From NCBI GenBank assembly GCA_032988165.1, contig JANTQF010000539.1, positions 1 to 15,009 on the forward strand: a stretch of 15,009 nt of DNA, written 5' to 3'. Below the pieces are notes generated by a model. It ran no database searches, had not been told where the DNA came from, and worked only from the letters and a program-made list of their open reading frames with translations. The stretch is from Emmonsiellopsis sp. PD_33. Taxonomy: Eukaryota; Ascomycota; Eurotiomycetes; Onygenales; Ajellomycetaceae. Positions 1 to 8,618 of this stretch are shown one piece after another; position 1 is the stretch's first letter; every line of letters begins with the position of its first letter. Position numbers and translations under genes: made by a program.

Positions 1-172
1 AAACCAGCACAAACAAAACAAAAACACACAAAATTGAAAAAGAAAATAGTACGGTACGGATCAAAAAACACAGCAAGAAAAAAAAGAGAAAGAAAGAAAA
101 AAACCACAAATTTCGCCTTGCCTATCATAGCCATTCATCCATCCCATCCATATATGCGCAAGCTTTTTTTTA
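1..172. other. 3' flank of sreA, A-rich on the plus strand
   Basis: This stretch follows the sreA stop codon in sreA orientation. It is A-rich on the plus strand, so T-rich on the sreA sense strand, as expected for a fungal 3' UTR and polyadenylation region. The small open frame on the plus strand here is low-complexity Lys/Arg, then Pro/Ala, and runs antisense into sreA. I see no supported gene. Confidence 0.55.
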
Positions 173-2065
173 TTATTCCAACGACGCAAGCTCCCTCTCC
201 TTCGCCCTCAGCGCTTCCCGCATATCCTCCGCCTCCCGCTGTAGCTGCGCGCGCCTTTCTGCTTTATAGTCACTTGTCTCGCCTGCTGCTGCTGCTGCCG
301 TAGGCGCAGGGGACGAGGACGAGCTAAGGCGGGAAGGAGAGTAGGCGCGATTAGGCTGCTGCTGCTGCTGCTGCTGCGGCGGCGGCGGCCTAGAGGAGAG
401 GGCAGGGTCGACGCGGGAATCGTCCCTGGTTTTGTCTGGGTGGTTGAGGAGGGAGGAGATGGAGCTGAGACGGCCTGGGTTGGCGACGGAGGAGGGGCCG
501 GAGGGGTTGATAGGGGCTAGATGGGTGGAGTGGGGGTCTTCCATGGATGCGTCGGAGATGGTGCGCTTTTTAGGGTTCTGTGAGGTCAGGGGGATGGAGC
601 GCGCGGGGGGCTCGTTGTCGTAGGCTCTTTGCGGAGGAGGGTGGTGGGGGAGGGAGATGGGATTGGAGGTGTAGCCGGTGAAGTCCGCGGGGGGCGGGGG
701 GTGGTAGGTCTGCCGGTAAAGGTGGTGGCCATGGGGGGAGGGGTGGCCGTTAGAAGCGGCTGAGAAGCCATTGGATTTGTCGCCATTTTGGTATTTTCGC
801 TGGCTATCGTGGGTGTGCGCGAGTGCGGCGGGGGATACCTCGGGAGACGCGGAACCGTTTGAGGATTGCGTGGCACCAGTGGGAGAGTGTTCTCGCATAG
901 CGGGTACAACTCGTTTTCTACGCTTGATGATGGACTTCTTCATTGTCACGGGTCGATAGGAGCCGTGAAGTTTATGGTACAGGCCTGAATACTACCGTTA
1001 GTATCATGACCATATCTGGGCAAAATTTGGGGTCCACTTACCGCAGGCATTACATATCGGATGACCATGCTCATCACGTCTCCAAAGCGGAGTTACAGTG
1101 GTCTGGCAGTTTTGACATGCGATATGCAGAGATGTCCCGTCTGGCTGGACCAGGCCGGTCTCACTATTTGGTCCAGCGATACTCATACCATCGGTACTAC
1201 CGGGACCTCCATGACCTGATGCCTGTGGTGAAGCTCTTGAGGAAGCATGGCGCGCCAGGGGATTTCGAGGAGCAGATTTGTAAACGCGATTGTTGTAAGC
1301 AGGGCATCCATCACAACCCTCAGCCCCGCCAGTGCCGTTACAACTGCCTCCGCCTGGACACGACCCAGAAGGGGTGCATTCCTTGACGGCATAGTTCGTG
1401 AATGCATCCGGCCTATGGGGCTCAGACCCATCCTGAGGAGTTGGCGATGTGCTAATACGGGCCTGGTCCAGATTCTGTGCATATGGGGTGGACATGGGGC
1501 GGTTGCGGTTCGTAGGGCGATCTGTATTTCTTGCTTTGAGATACAAACCACAGGCGTTGCATATCGTCGCACCAGTTGGGGATCTCCGCCATAATGGTGT
1601 CCGTTTCGTGCCGCAGTTACTAGACCAGGGAAATGTCCAAGGTTAATATTCCAGATATCATATATGTCAAAAAGTGAGCACAAACCTGCACGAATGCCCC
1701 GTAAAAACCGGCTCCTTAGTCTGTGGCTTTGGCGACAACTTGGCCATCGCAGCACGGCTCACACTCACAGAATCCCCGTGGCCTTGCTGTTCATCGACGT
1801 GCATCTGATGCCCACCATTTTCCGACGGCGGATCCATGTTCCTTCGCGCGTTATCCTCCTGGGAAGCTTCCCACTCCTTGGCAGCCATGTCCTGTCTATC
1901 CGCAAGAAAGTTCACGCCGTTATCCCGCCCGCCTCGTGCAGAAGATACCAGCTGATGGGCGGCATCGAGGTCCTCTGCGGACGGATGTCGCATGAGCAGG
2001 TCTGCGCTCTTCGCTGTAGCCGTGGTGTCGTCCATATGTGGCCGGGAGGCCAATATGCCCGTCAT
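173..2065 (-). CDS. sreA: SreA-type GATA factor, iron-responsive repressor
   Basis: Two GATA zinc fingers flank a cysteine-rich region, the diagnostic layout of the fungal SreA/SREP/Urbs1/Sre1 family. These proteins repress siderophore biosynthesis and high-affinity iron uptake when iron is sufficient. Exons on the minus strand are 2065-1686, 1619-1042 and 984-173; the introns are 66 nt (GTTTGT...TAG) and 57 nt (GTAAGT...CAG, branch ACTAAC). The spliced frame gives 589 aa. Finger 1 is C126-X2-C129-X17-C147-X2-C150; intron 1 splits Ser127. Finger 2 is C295-X2-C298-X17-C316-X2-C319; intron 2 splits the next Gly. Between them C214-X5-C220-X8-C229-X2-C232 matches the family's iron-sensing C-X5-C-X8-C-X2-C, with an extra C208. 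A basic patch IIKRRKRVV (about 338-346) is a likely nuclear signal. The C-terminal half has a polyGln run, a polyAla run and a charged coiled-coil tail (about 556-589). The start at 2065 follows an in-frame TAG, but an unseen upstream exon is possible. Confidence 0.95.
283..391. repeat. CTG/CGG trinucleotide tracts inside sreA
   Basis: Plus-strand CTG runs at about 283-297 and 356-376, the second followed by a CGG run to about 388. On the coding strand the first is read as GCA codons (five Ala). The second is read as CAG codons (about seven Gln), preceded by Pro codons from the CGG part. The same microsatellite motif is therefore used in two reading frames of one gene. Length is likely to vary between strains. 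Confidence 0.8.
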
Positions 2066-2957
2066 GCCCGTGTTCTAGGACTATTTGCCAGGTATTATTA
2101 TGGCCTTGGTGGCATAAAGCGTGTGGGGTTGCGATGCGAGATGGAGGAGGAGGAAGTCGATGGAACGATGAGGAGAAAGAGGCGATATTTGTAAGACGGT
2201 TTCGTGGAATAACTTTTTTCGTAGCAAACAGCAAAACGAATCAGATATATCAGTGGCCCAAATCCACTCTCTCTATTCGGGATTCCTCGTATTTCAAGGG
2301 CGTCTTGTCGAGTATTATAAACCTGGCGACTGTGCCCAGGCCAGGCCAGATCAGATTAGATAAAAAACGACGCCTGTTGCACGGTGGCAAGAGGACGGCA
2401 AGGGCCGCAACGAGGCTCGTCCGGGAACACGATCAGCTGGATGTATTATCCGCGCTCCGTCGGGGGATGGGGCTTGGGGTTCAGCAGCAGAATCGAAGGC
2501 AGCAACTTAACGCGGCAAATGTAGAGATTGGGACCCCTGTCAGGACGTTGGAGATGGATGGAATACAGATATATGCGTGGGAGAAGAGGAGGAGAGGAGG
2601 AGAGGCGAGGAAGAGAAAGCCAGAGTCGAACGGCAGAGTGGTTGGTGGTGTGATGGTTGGGAGTCGAGGCGAAGGTTGGAGGTTGCAGGCTGGTGTCCCG
2701 GCGAGCGTCATGGCCCGCCGTCCGCCGCCAAAACGTTAAAGTCCGGCCAGGTCAGCCTCGAGGTAATAGTAACTACTCTACTACACTTAGTACTCTACAC
2801 GTCTATGATTAAATAATTGCTACAGGGCTACTCCGTGGCTTCTTGTTACTTGTTACTTGATACTGCTCATACGAGAGATGCTATCCTGCTTATATTCTGG
2901 CTGCTGCTCATTGGGCGTTGAGCCTCGCCCTTTATTTTATTTATTAGGCTTTAGGGT

Positions 2958-2966
2958 TTATCTGAT
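2958..2966 (-). promoter_or_regulatory. SreA-type GATA site ATCAGATAA
   Basis: Read on the minus strand, 2966 to 2958 is ATCAGATAA, an exact match to the ATCWGATAA consensus described for SreA/Sre1 orthologues. It is the only exact match I found by eye in the window. It sits about 0.9 kb upstream of the sreA start and 47 bp from the nearest CCAAT box. Autoregulation by SreA is an inference. Confidence 0.55.
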
Positions 2967-2997
2967 TTTATCAATCTGCGGATCTCGATCTCTGACC

Positions 2998-3017
2998 ATT
3001 GCCGCCGCCGTGATTGG
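2998..3017 (-). promoter_or_regulatory. CBC:HapX-type site (CCAAT-N12-AAT), proximal copy
   Basis: Minus strand, in sreA orientation: CCAAT at 3017-3013, a GC-rich 12-nt spacer, then AAT at 3000-2998. This fits CSAATN12RWT, the bipartite element reported for the CCAAT-binding complex together with the iron regulator HapX. HapX/CBC control of sreA is known in Aspergillus. The RWT half alone would match by chance at about 1 in 16 CCAAT boxes. Confidence 0.55.
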
Positions 3018-3102
3018 CCGGCGCTATTTCCACGGCCCCCCTTATCTCCACACCGCCCGCCCGCCGCCCAGTCTGGCCGCCCCACTCCGCTTGCAAATCC
3101 CC

Positions 3103-3122
3103 ATTGCCCGCCCGCTGATTGG
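3103..3122 (-). promoter_or_regulatory. CBC:HapX-type site (CCAAT-N12-AAT), distal copy
   Basis: Minus strand: CCAAT at 3122-3118, a 12-nt GC-rich spacer, then AAT at 3105-3103. It has the same architecture and orientation as the copy at 2998-3017. The two CCAAT boxes are exactly 105 bp apart, close to ten helical turns. A third same-strand CCAAT at 3162-3158 lacks the downstream RWT half (AGG instead) and may be a plain CBC site. Confidence 0.55.
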
Positions 3123-3772
3123 CTGCTCGGAGACCCCCCCTGCCTGCCGCGACCTTAATTGGCGGAGAGCATGTTGTTCCGCTCCGGGCCAGTCTTGGCA
3201 GTCGCTAGCAGAGTGCACAGGTGCTACTACATCGGGAAAGACATGTCCTGGCCAAATACGTTGATATATGTAGATAATATAAATTGTGAGATACAAGTAC
3301 ACTCCCCACGGAGGCGGAAATAGAAGAACCAAAAAATACCACATATAACAACAATTCATACGCAGTCACTCAAGATAAAATCCGAACGGGGGGAATCTGA
3401 TGTTCCAAAATTCAACTGCATAGTGGGTGCAGACACGGTAGGAGATACATATTTCAATCGGGGGTAATATGACGGGGGAGGGTAAGCTCGCGGCTCTGGG
3501 CGCGGTGGGTGAAATGCCGGAAATAAAAGGGGTTGGAGACGCTGACCTCGCGCGTCGTGGATAAAAAGTCGTTGAACCATAGAAACATTCGTAGTTAGGA
3601 ATGCAACTAGCGCAGTTGTCCTCTCTGCCTCACGTTCTCCCGCCAAAAGGGATAGCATATGCCCATCACGATGCAAACCGGAGCGGAGCGGAAAGCCCGC
3701 CGCCGTCGGCATCTAGTAGGCTGCAAATGTTTCTTGTAGAGATGCAACACCGCCGTATCATGGGGCGTTCAG

Positions 3773-4617
3773 TTAAACCTGCTCCGAGCCCCAGGTGCTA
3801 TCGGCCTCGCGCATGGTCACGGGTGGTTCTATCGACGGGATATACTCCAGCGCAACGTATCCGAGACCGACAATGCCGACGATGCTGCCGGCAATGATGC
3901 GCAGCACATGTCCCTCTAGGATGATGGAGCCGATGAAAACGTAGACTAGTCAATGCCCTTGTTAGCAACCATATTGTGTGGATGGTGTTCTTGCGCTATG
4001 TCTCGAGTGTACTTACAGATTCCACGGCCAAGGAAGGAGAACAAAAAGGACGCGTGTCGCGAAAGGTAGGTTGGGACGTGCGGGATGAATTCGAGCCCTC
4101 CAGTAGCTGTATGAGTGAGTAGATAGGTTAGCTCGCGAATTCACTATCGTCTGGAGGAAATTTGTCCTCGCCAGGTTATAGAAACTTACCCAGACCGAAT
4201 AGGATCACATAAACACCAACGATTGCGCTACTCCTGTATTACCGAAATCGAGAAGAGAATTCCGTTAGCCAATTGCCGGTATCATTAAAACATATATAGG
4301 AACACCTCAGCTGCCCAGATATCTATTGTTGGGCCATTTGGAGTGACGGGGATGTATCGTTTCAGCATGCGACGGATCGAAGGTACACGTACATGGTAAT
4401 GCCGCCGAAGAACTGGCTGATTCCGCCCAGGACCATAATGGCCCCAACGGCCACATTGACCAGCCGACTATATTCGCAATGAAGTGTAGCTGTTAGCATA
4501 CTTGTCACTAATATCCGGGAGACAAAATGAATCGGAGGCTGCATGGGAGACCATCGCATCACGCCAATTCAGCATTGGTACGTACAAGATATTAGAGAGA
4601 TCCTTAGAGAGATCCAT
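3773..4617 (-). CDS. TVP15: Golgi apparatus membrane protein Tvp15
   Basis: Tvp15/COPI-associated family: a small tetraspan protein of Tlg2-positive late-Golgi vesicles whose molecular role is not firmly known. Minus-strand exons are 4617-4586, 4467-4393, 4233-4190, 4106-4017 and 3945-3773. Introns are 118, 159, 83 and 71 nt, all GT-AG (GTACGT or GTAAGT donors), and the joined frame gives 137 aa, close to the family norm of about 140. Hydrophobic segments lie at about 12-32, 38-58, 69-90 and 95-116. Family hallmarks are FRLVNVAVG near the start, the Gly-rich GGISQFFGG, the loop LEGHVLRIIAGSIVGIVGLGY, and the C-terminal tail EPPVTMREAD...WGSEQV. The first exon codes only 10 full residues, with a duplicated DLSK/DLSN. 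The 44-nt third exon is unusually small. Its gene density and splicing look ordinary otherwise, and nothing suggests damage. Confidence 0.93.
4592..4615. repeat. 12-bp tandem duplication in the Tvp15 first exon
   Basis: The unit TTAGAGAGATCC occurs twice back to back on the plus strand. On the coding strand it gives residues 2-9 of Tvp15 as DLSK followed by DLSN. Because 12 bp is a multiple of three, the duplication leaves the frame intact and only lengthens the cytosolic N-terminus by four residues. Confidence 0.85.
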
Positions 4618-5257
4618 TATTCCTCGTTATTATTCTGTCCGGGAATTCCCACGTCAATACCGGAGCCGGTTCTCCCTTGAATTGCGGTGGCGTAAAGCTT
4701 GGATTGTTTGTAGGGGAGCTTTGTCACAGCGTCTTCGTTGTCGAATATATCACCGGAGAGGGTGGGGCCTATCGAGAGCTCAAGATGCGCAACGTCACGG
4801 AGGCCGAGAAGCAAGAATGTCGCAGCCTAGCTGTGGTGCGGAGAATGCTGTTGGCGATGCAGGGCGACGAACGTCTTGCGCAATGTGTGGCTGGGGAGAT
4901 GTCGTAAGCCACGAGCGCTGTGGGGTTCAAGGCGGGCAACAACAGCACCACGGTAGTATTGGCAGTCCTGGGTGTGGAATGCGACGGAGGAAGATGTCGG
5001 ATGTTGTAGATATGATAGCAGGAGAATGAGCAGAGGAATTAATTAAGAAACAGGAATAAGTTAACCTGGCCGAGGACGTGACGTTGCAGGTGGTTGCTTG
5101 GCGTTTCCTTGGCATTGCTTGGCGCTGACTGCGGCTGGACGAGGCTTGGCATCAACCACCCCCTTTCCCACCCCCTTTCTCACCCCCTTTCCTACCAGAC
5201 TCTACATCCATTCCACTCCATTGCATTGATATTCTATTCCAATGTGTCTAGATAGGC
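4618..5257. promoter_or_regulatory. Divergent intergenic region between Tvp15 and the MFS relic
   Basis: This 640-bp stretch separates the Tvp15 start (minus) from the MFS start (plus). Overlapping open frames on both strands show no protein motif. The plus-strand side, next to the MFS relic, carries four CTTGGC hexamers (5097, 5108, 5118 and 5145) and then a C-rich triple repeat ending about 65 bp before the relic's ATG. This looks like a formerly active promoter. Confidence 0.5.
5157..5192 (+). repeat. Triple 12-bp repeat CACCCCCTTTCY with STRE-like cores
   Basis: Three consecutive 12-bp units run head to tail: CACCCCCTTTCC, CACCCCCTTTCT and CACCCCCTTTCC. Each contains CCCCT, the complement of AGGGG, the core of the stress response element bound by Msn2/4-type zinc fingers. 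They lie 66-101 bp upstream of the MFS relic's ATG, where an upstream activating array would be expected. Functional meaning is inferred. Confidence 0.6.
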
Positions 5258-6390
5258 ATGGCCACCACCACGAACACCTCTACAATAGAGCTGACATCGC
5301 TCCCGTCGACTCCCGCCCGTTGCGAACCCAGTTCTAGACAGAACAAGCCAGGTAAAGGCAGATATCAAACAGGGTAGAACACTTGCCCAGTCCACAGATG
5401 AACCTCTGGCGGGCCATCGTTGCCGGAAGACGGATCATCAGATCCCCCAGCCAGCACCCTCAAGGTGTCCGTCCCCAACGCTGTATCGCTCACCGTCACT
5501 CTCGCTGGCCTGAGCTCCTTCAACACCATGGGCTCCGGCATCCTGATTGCCGCCCTGCCCCAGATCGCCAAAGAACCGGGCATCACAGAAGACCTGATTC
5601 TCTGGCCCGCCGTGGTCTATGCCCTTGCAGCCGGCTGTCTACTGCTTCCATGCGGGGCAATCGCCGACGTCGTCGGGGCCAGACTGATGTGGATTACCGG
5701 CAGCTTTCTATTCCTCATCTTCACCGTTGCCATTGGTGCATCCAGGACAGGAATCCAAATCATTATCTTCTGCACGCTTCTTGGTGCTGCGATATCCATA
5801 GATGTGTCTGCCCACCACGGTGAGTCTAATCACCAACACGTTCCCCAGGGGCTCCTAGCGGAACACGGCTTTTGCCATGAACGGCATGGGTCAGCCGCTG
5901 GGCTACGCTGTAGGACTTGTCCCTTGAGGGAATTGTCACAGATACCATCAGCTGGTGATGGGCATGCTACATGATGGCCATAGTCAACTTCTGTCTATCC
6001 CTGATAGCTATCTACTCCCTACCCTCCGTCACTCACCCGGAGATAGAGACGAAGCGCTGGACCCGACATGTCTCATAGAAGACATCGACTGGCTAGGCAC
6101 AGTCATCATCAGCGTCGCTCTAGGGATTTTTCTCTACACGCTGGCCATGCATGACATCACCTTCCTACCGACGAGTTAGTGACCCGCAGAACATCGCCTC
6201 TGCTCGTCGTATCATGTATTCTACTCGCGACGTTCCTCATTCTGGATGCAGTATCAAGTCAACCGAAACAAACCCGACTCTGGAAAAGACCCGCTTTCGC
6301 ATCAATATGCATTGCCGTATTTTTTGTCTAGGGCCTCCCTAAATGGAATTGAATACTTGATAACCATCTATATGTACATACATGGAAAAT
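5258..6390 (+). pseudogene. Decayed, truncated MFS transporter (DHA2-like)
   Basis: The N-terminal half of a major facilitator drug or metabolite transporter is readable but broken. An ATG at 5258 opens a short polar exon ending at about 5351. After a likely intron (GTAAAG donor; acceptor ambiguous among 5429, 5441 and 5450) the frame to 5800 encodes TM1-TM4-like sequence, including LIAALPQIAK, a Trp-Pro helix (LWPAVVYAL) and the loop GAIADVVGARLMW. The family reading then continues only by changing frame near 5800, 5925-5931, 6072, 6180 and 6332. In-frame stops occur at 5856 (TAG where Trp is expected), 5956 (TGA, probably former CGA) and 6329 (TAG at an expected Trp). Recognisable remnants include PTTVSLITNTFPRG, NGMGQPLGYAVGL, EDIDWLGTVIISVALG and SLNGIEYLITIY. 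Similarity ends near 6380, so about half of a 14-TM protein is missing. Its original substrate cannot be told. Confidence 0.85.
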
Positions 6391-6656
6391 AGGAGGGGTG
6401 TGATTCCTTAAATGGAGAGTACATACTAAAAATACTATATTAATAACTGAAAAGTCAGTATTGAGGTCGTATGCTCATATATATAGAAGGGAACTGACAG
6501 AAAAAATATATGTATCAAAGAATGACCCACATATCCAATTCCCATCCAACCCCATAAATCAAGAAAAGAAAAAAGTTTAAAAGGTATCCAATATTAAGAA
6601 GACATCAATCCAATCATATATATATCCAAAATCCCCTATACACATCCACATCTACT
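6391..6656. other. AT-rich spacer between MFS relic and flavoenzyme
   Basis: Noticeably AT-rich sequence, with tatata runs at about 6478, 6508 and 6618, and no open frame of note. It contains the 3' flank of the minus-strand flavoenzyme. The missing C-terminal half of the transporter (several hundred bp) does not fit here, so that part was deleted rather than just mutated. Confidence 0.5.
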
Positions 6657-8355
6657 CTAATCCAACTTAAACCCAGCCGTCCGATCCCTCCACAATCCCT
6701 CGGGATCATAAACATCCCTAATCTTCTTCGCATACGCGCGCTTCTCAGGCTTCAACCGGCCCCAATAGTCCTGCGAATGATGCGCGTCATTCATAAACAG
6801 CGGCACCTGCACGTCAGATAGGATGCCCTCCTTGGTGAACTTCAACACATCCTCGCGCATACTGTCTATGAGCCCAACCAGGCCGGCCTCCATCTTCGGC
6901 ACGTCGGAGGGGAAATTGTACGAAAAGCTCATCTCAATGATGAGGCGGTCGGCGTCCTCGTCGAGATCGAGCAGGTCGCCGCCGCTCGCTTTTGCGTGTT
7001 TGGCTAGGCGCTTGGGGATGGGTTGGAGGGCCATGGTTGCCACGAGGCCCGAGATGGCCTTGTTCTCCTCCGAAACGCGCTCGAAGTGGGCGTTGTACGC
7101 TTCTAGGACCTCTGGGTTTGCGGCGCTGGGGAGCGGGGTCATTTCGGTGCCCATGTCGTAGATCTGGCCGGTGATTACAATGCCGTCCTGGGCGCTGACG
7201 AGGTCGCCGTAGCTCTGGGTCTTGGCGGTGTTGAGAATGGGGTTAAGGCTGGTGAAGTTGTCAAATGTTCCTGGTGGGGGGGTCTCGCCGTCGTAGAAGA
7301 GGAAGAGGAGCCAGATGTCGACGGCGTCAATGAGGGTGATGTCGTGCGTGGCGATTATGGCCGCTTTGTCGTCTGGGTAGTATTCAGCGAAGTCACGGAC
7401 GGCGGCGAGGATCTCGGGTGTTTTGTCACTGCCCAAAATCAGGTTGCCGCCCCATACCTAGGAGGGTTGGTGTTAGATTTTGGAAGCAAAATTGATGTGA
7501 GATGGGGGGGGGACTTGCCTTGCCCATTTTGTGGGCTTTCATGGTATAAGTGGTGACGATTCCAAAGTTGTTTCCACCGCCGCGAAGGACATTGAAGAGA
7601 TCAACGTTCTCGGTTGATGAAGCCTTGACGATTTCGCCGCTGGCAAGGACGACGTCAAATTCAACGACGGTATTCATGGCCCAGCCATCCTGGGTACTCA
7701 GATAACTCAATCCACCTAGAAACATTCACACCCGTCAATCCCGATCCCGTAACAGGGATACTTTATCCAGACTTACCACCAACAATATATCCACCCACAC
7801 CGACATGGCCAATACGGCCGCCGACAGCAGTCACACCGCTAGCCTCAAGCGTCTTGACAACATCGGTCCAGCGGTTACCAGCGCCAACTCTGACAGTCCC
7901 AGATGCTTCATCATAACTAATCTCGTCGAAGCCCTTCAAGCTAATCAGAGGCCCGCCATCGATGCTCGAAAAGTTGCGGTTGGGATTATGTCCGCCACCC
8001 TTGATAGCGAAGCGCTCATCATTCTCGTTTAGGGTCCGGATGATAATAGACAAGTCATCCTGGGTACGAGGGACGAGGATACACTCTGGCTTGAGTCTTC
8101 CGCATTCGGACGACCTGTAAATATGCAATGGACGAAATGGTAAGAAACGAGACAAATTTCATATCACACTTGGTTTGTGTATCTTATTTTGATTGGGCCG
8201 TACCAGTAAAGCCTTTGATCCTGGGCGTATGGAATAGATAGGGGTTTCTCAATCTCAAGGTTAGAGATAGAGGCAACCTTCTCGCAGGTGGTCTCGGCAG
8301 CTGACCCCGTAGCGCATACTGCGACTACTGCCGCGAGGGAGAGAAGGCTCTTCAT
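6657..8355 (-). CDS. Secreted BBE-like FAD-linked oxidoreductase
   Basis: Berberine-bridge-enzyme-like flavoprotein (FAD_binding_4 plus C-terminal BBE domain). The family oxidises sugars, alcohols or secondary-metabolite intermediates with covalently bound FAD and O2. Minus-strand exons are 8355-8204, 8114-7777, 7715-7519 and 7457-6657; introns are 89, 61 and 61 nt. The product is 495 aa, a usual family length. Residues 1-20 (MKSLLSLAAVVAV...) form a signal peptide. The FAD-binding region contains ILVPRTQDDL, GGGHN with His93 as the expected 8-alpha-histidyl attachment residue, RVGAGNRW, GHVGVGGYIVGGG and LRGGGNNFGIVT. At the site where bicovalent members carry Cys there is Ile152, so single attachment is predicted. 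The BBE tail has DYWGRL...YDPEGLW. Intron 3 begins with GC (AAG|GCAAGT). No partner enzyme gene sits beside it except the dead MFS relic, so substrate and pathway remain unknown. Confidence 0.92.
7458..7518 (-). other. GC-AG intron in the flavoenzyme gene
   Basis: The intron runs from 7518 to 7458 on the minus strand. The exon/intron border is AAG|GCAAGT, the strong consensus typical of GC-AG introns, and it ends CCTCCTAG|GTA with a CTAAC branch-like site upstream. Removing it joins ...AHKMGK to VWGGN in frame. No GT donor at that border keeps the frame. Confidence 0.8.
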
Positions 8356-8618
8356 CCTTCAATTGATAGGTAGTCCCGGGCAAACTGGATCCAAAAGCTA
8401 GCTGCTCAAGAAGAAAATAAAAATCGGACGAAAGCCTCAAGAAGGATTGAGACCCGGCCATGATCCTCTTCTTATTATTCTTGTGTCCCCAGGAAACGAA
8501 CCCGTCAGCTCCGCTGTGGGGGGCGTAATCATGACGGTTTCCGAACAAGGCTAACAAAAGAAAAGAAAATGAGCATATGTCGATCCAACAGTAGCATCAA
8601 ATACAGCCATGGAGGATC

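Larger units (their letters stand above)
2066..3772 (-). promoter_or_regulatory. sreA upstream region and Tvp15 3' flank, no gene
   Basis: This 1.7-kb stretch lies between two genes that both run on the minus strand. It therefore contains the promoter and 5' leader of sreA and, at its far end, the 3' UTR of Tvp15. Plus- and minus-strand open frames here (for example 2038-2739 and 3356-3712) have no recognisable motif. The segment from about 2950 to 3170 is densest in recognisable sites: three CCAAT boxes in sreA orientation and an ATCAGATAA element. A one-mismatch GATA site, ATTAGATAA, lies at 2355-2363. Confidence 0.7.

Noticed and set aside
2038..2739. 233-codon plus-strand open frame
   Set aside because: It starts inside sreA exon 1 on the opposite strand and runs through the sreA upstream region. 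Composition is low-complexity Arg/Gly/Glu with no domain motif.
3356..3712. 118-codon minus-strand open frame just downstream of Tvp15
   Set aside because: It lies in the expected Tvp15 3' region, is Pro-rich and shows no family features or splice partners.
4617..4814. Open frame ending with a TAA that overlaps the Tvp15 ATG (TAATG)
   Set aside because: It looked like an overlapping upstream ORF, but the frame contains no ATG (it opens at a TTG), so a translated uORF is not supported.
4502..5029. 175-codon plus-strand open frame
   Set aside because: It is antisense to the start of Tvp15, Arg-rich and without recognisable motifs. Tvp15 is clearly supported on the other strand.
5819..5848. 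GTGAGT...CAG as an intron in the MFS relic
   Set aside because: Only 30 nt long, and the enclosed bases encode family-typical residues (VSLITNTFP). It is coding sequence with a nearby frameshift.
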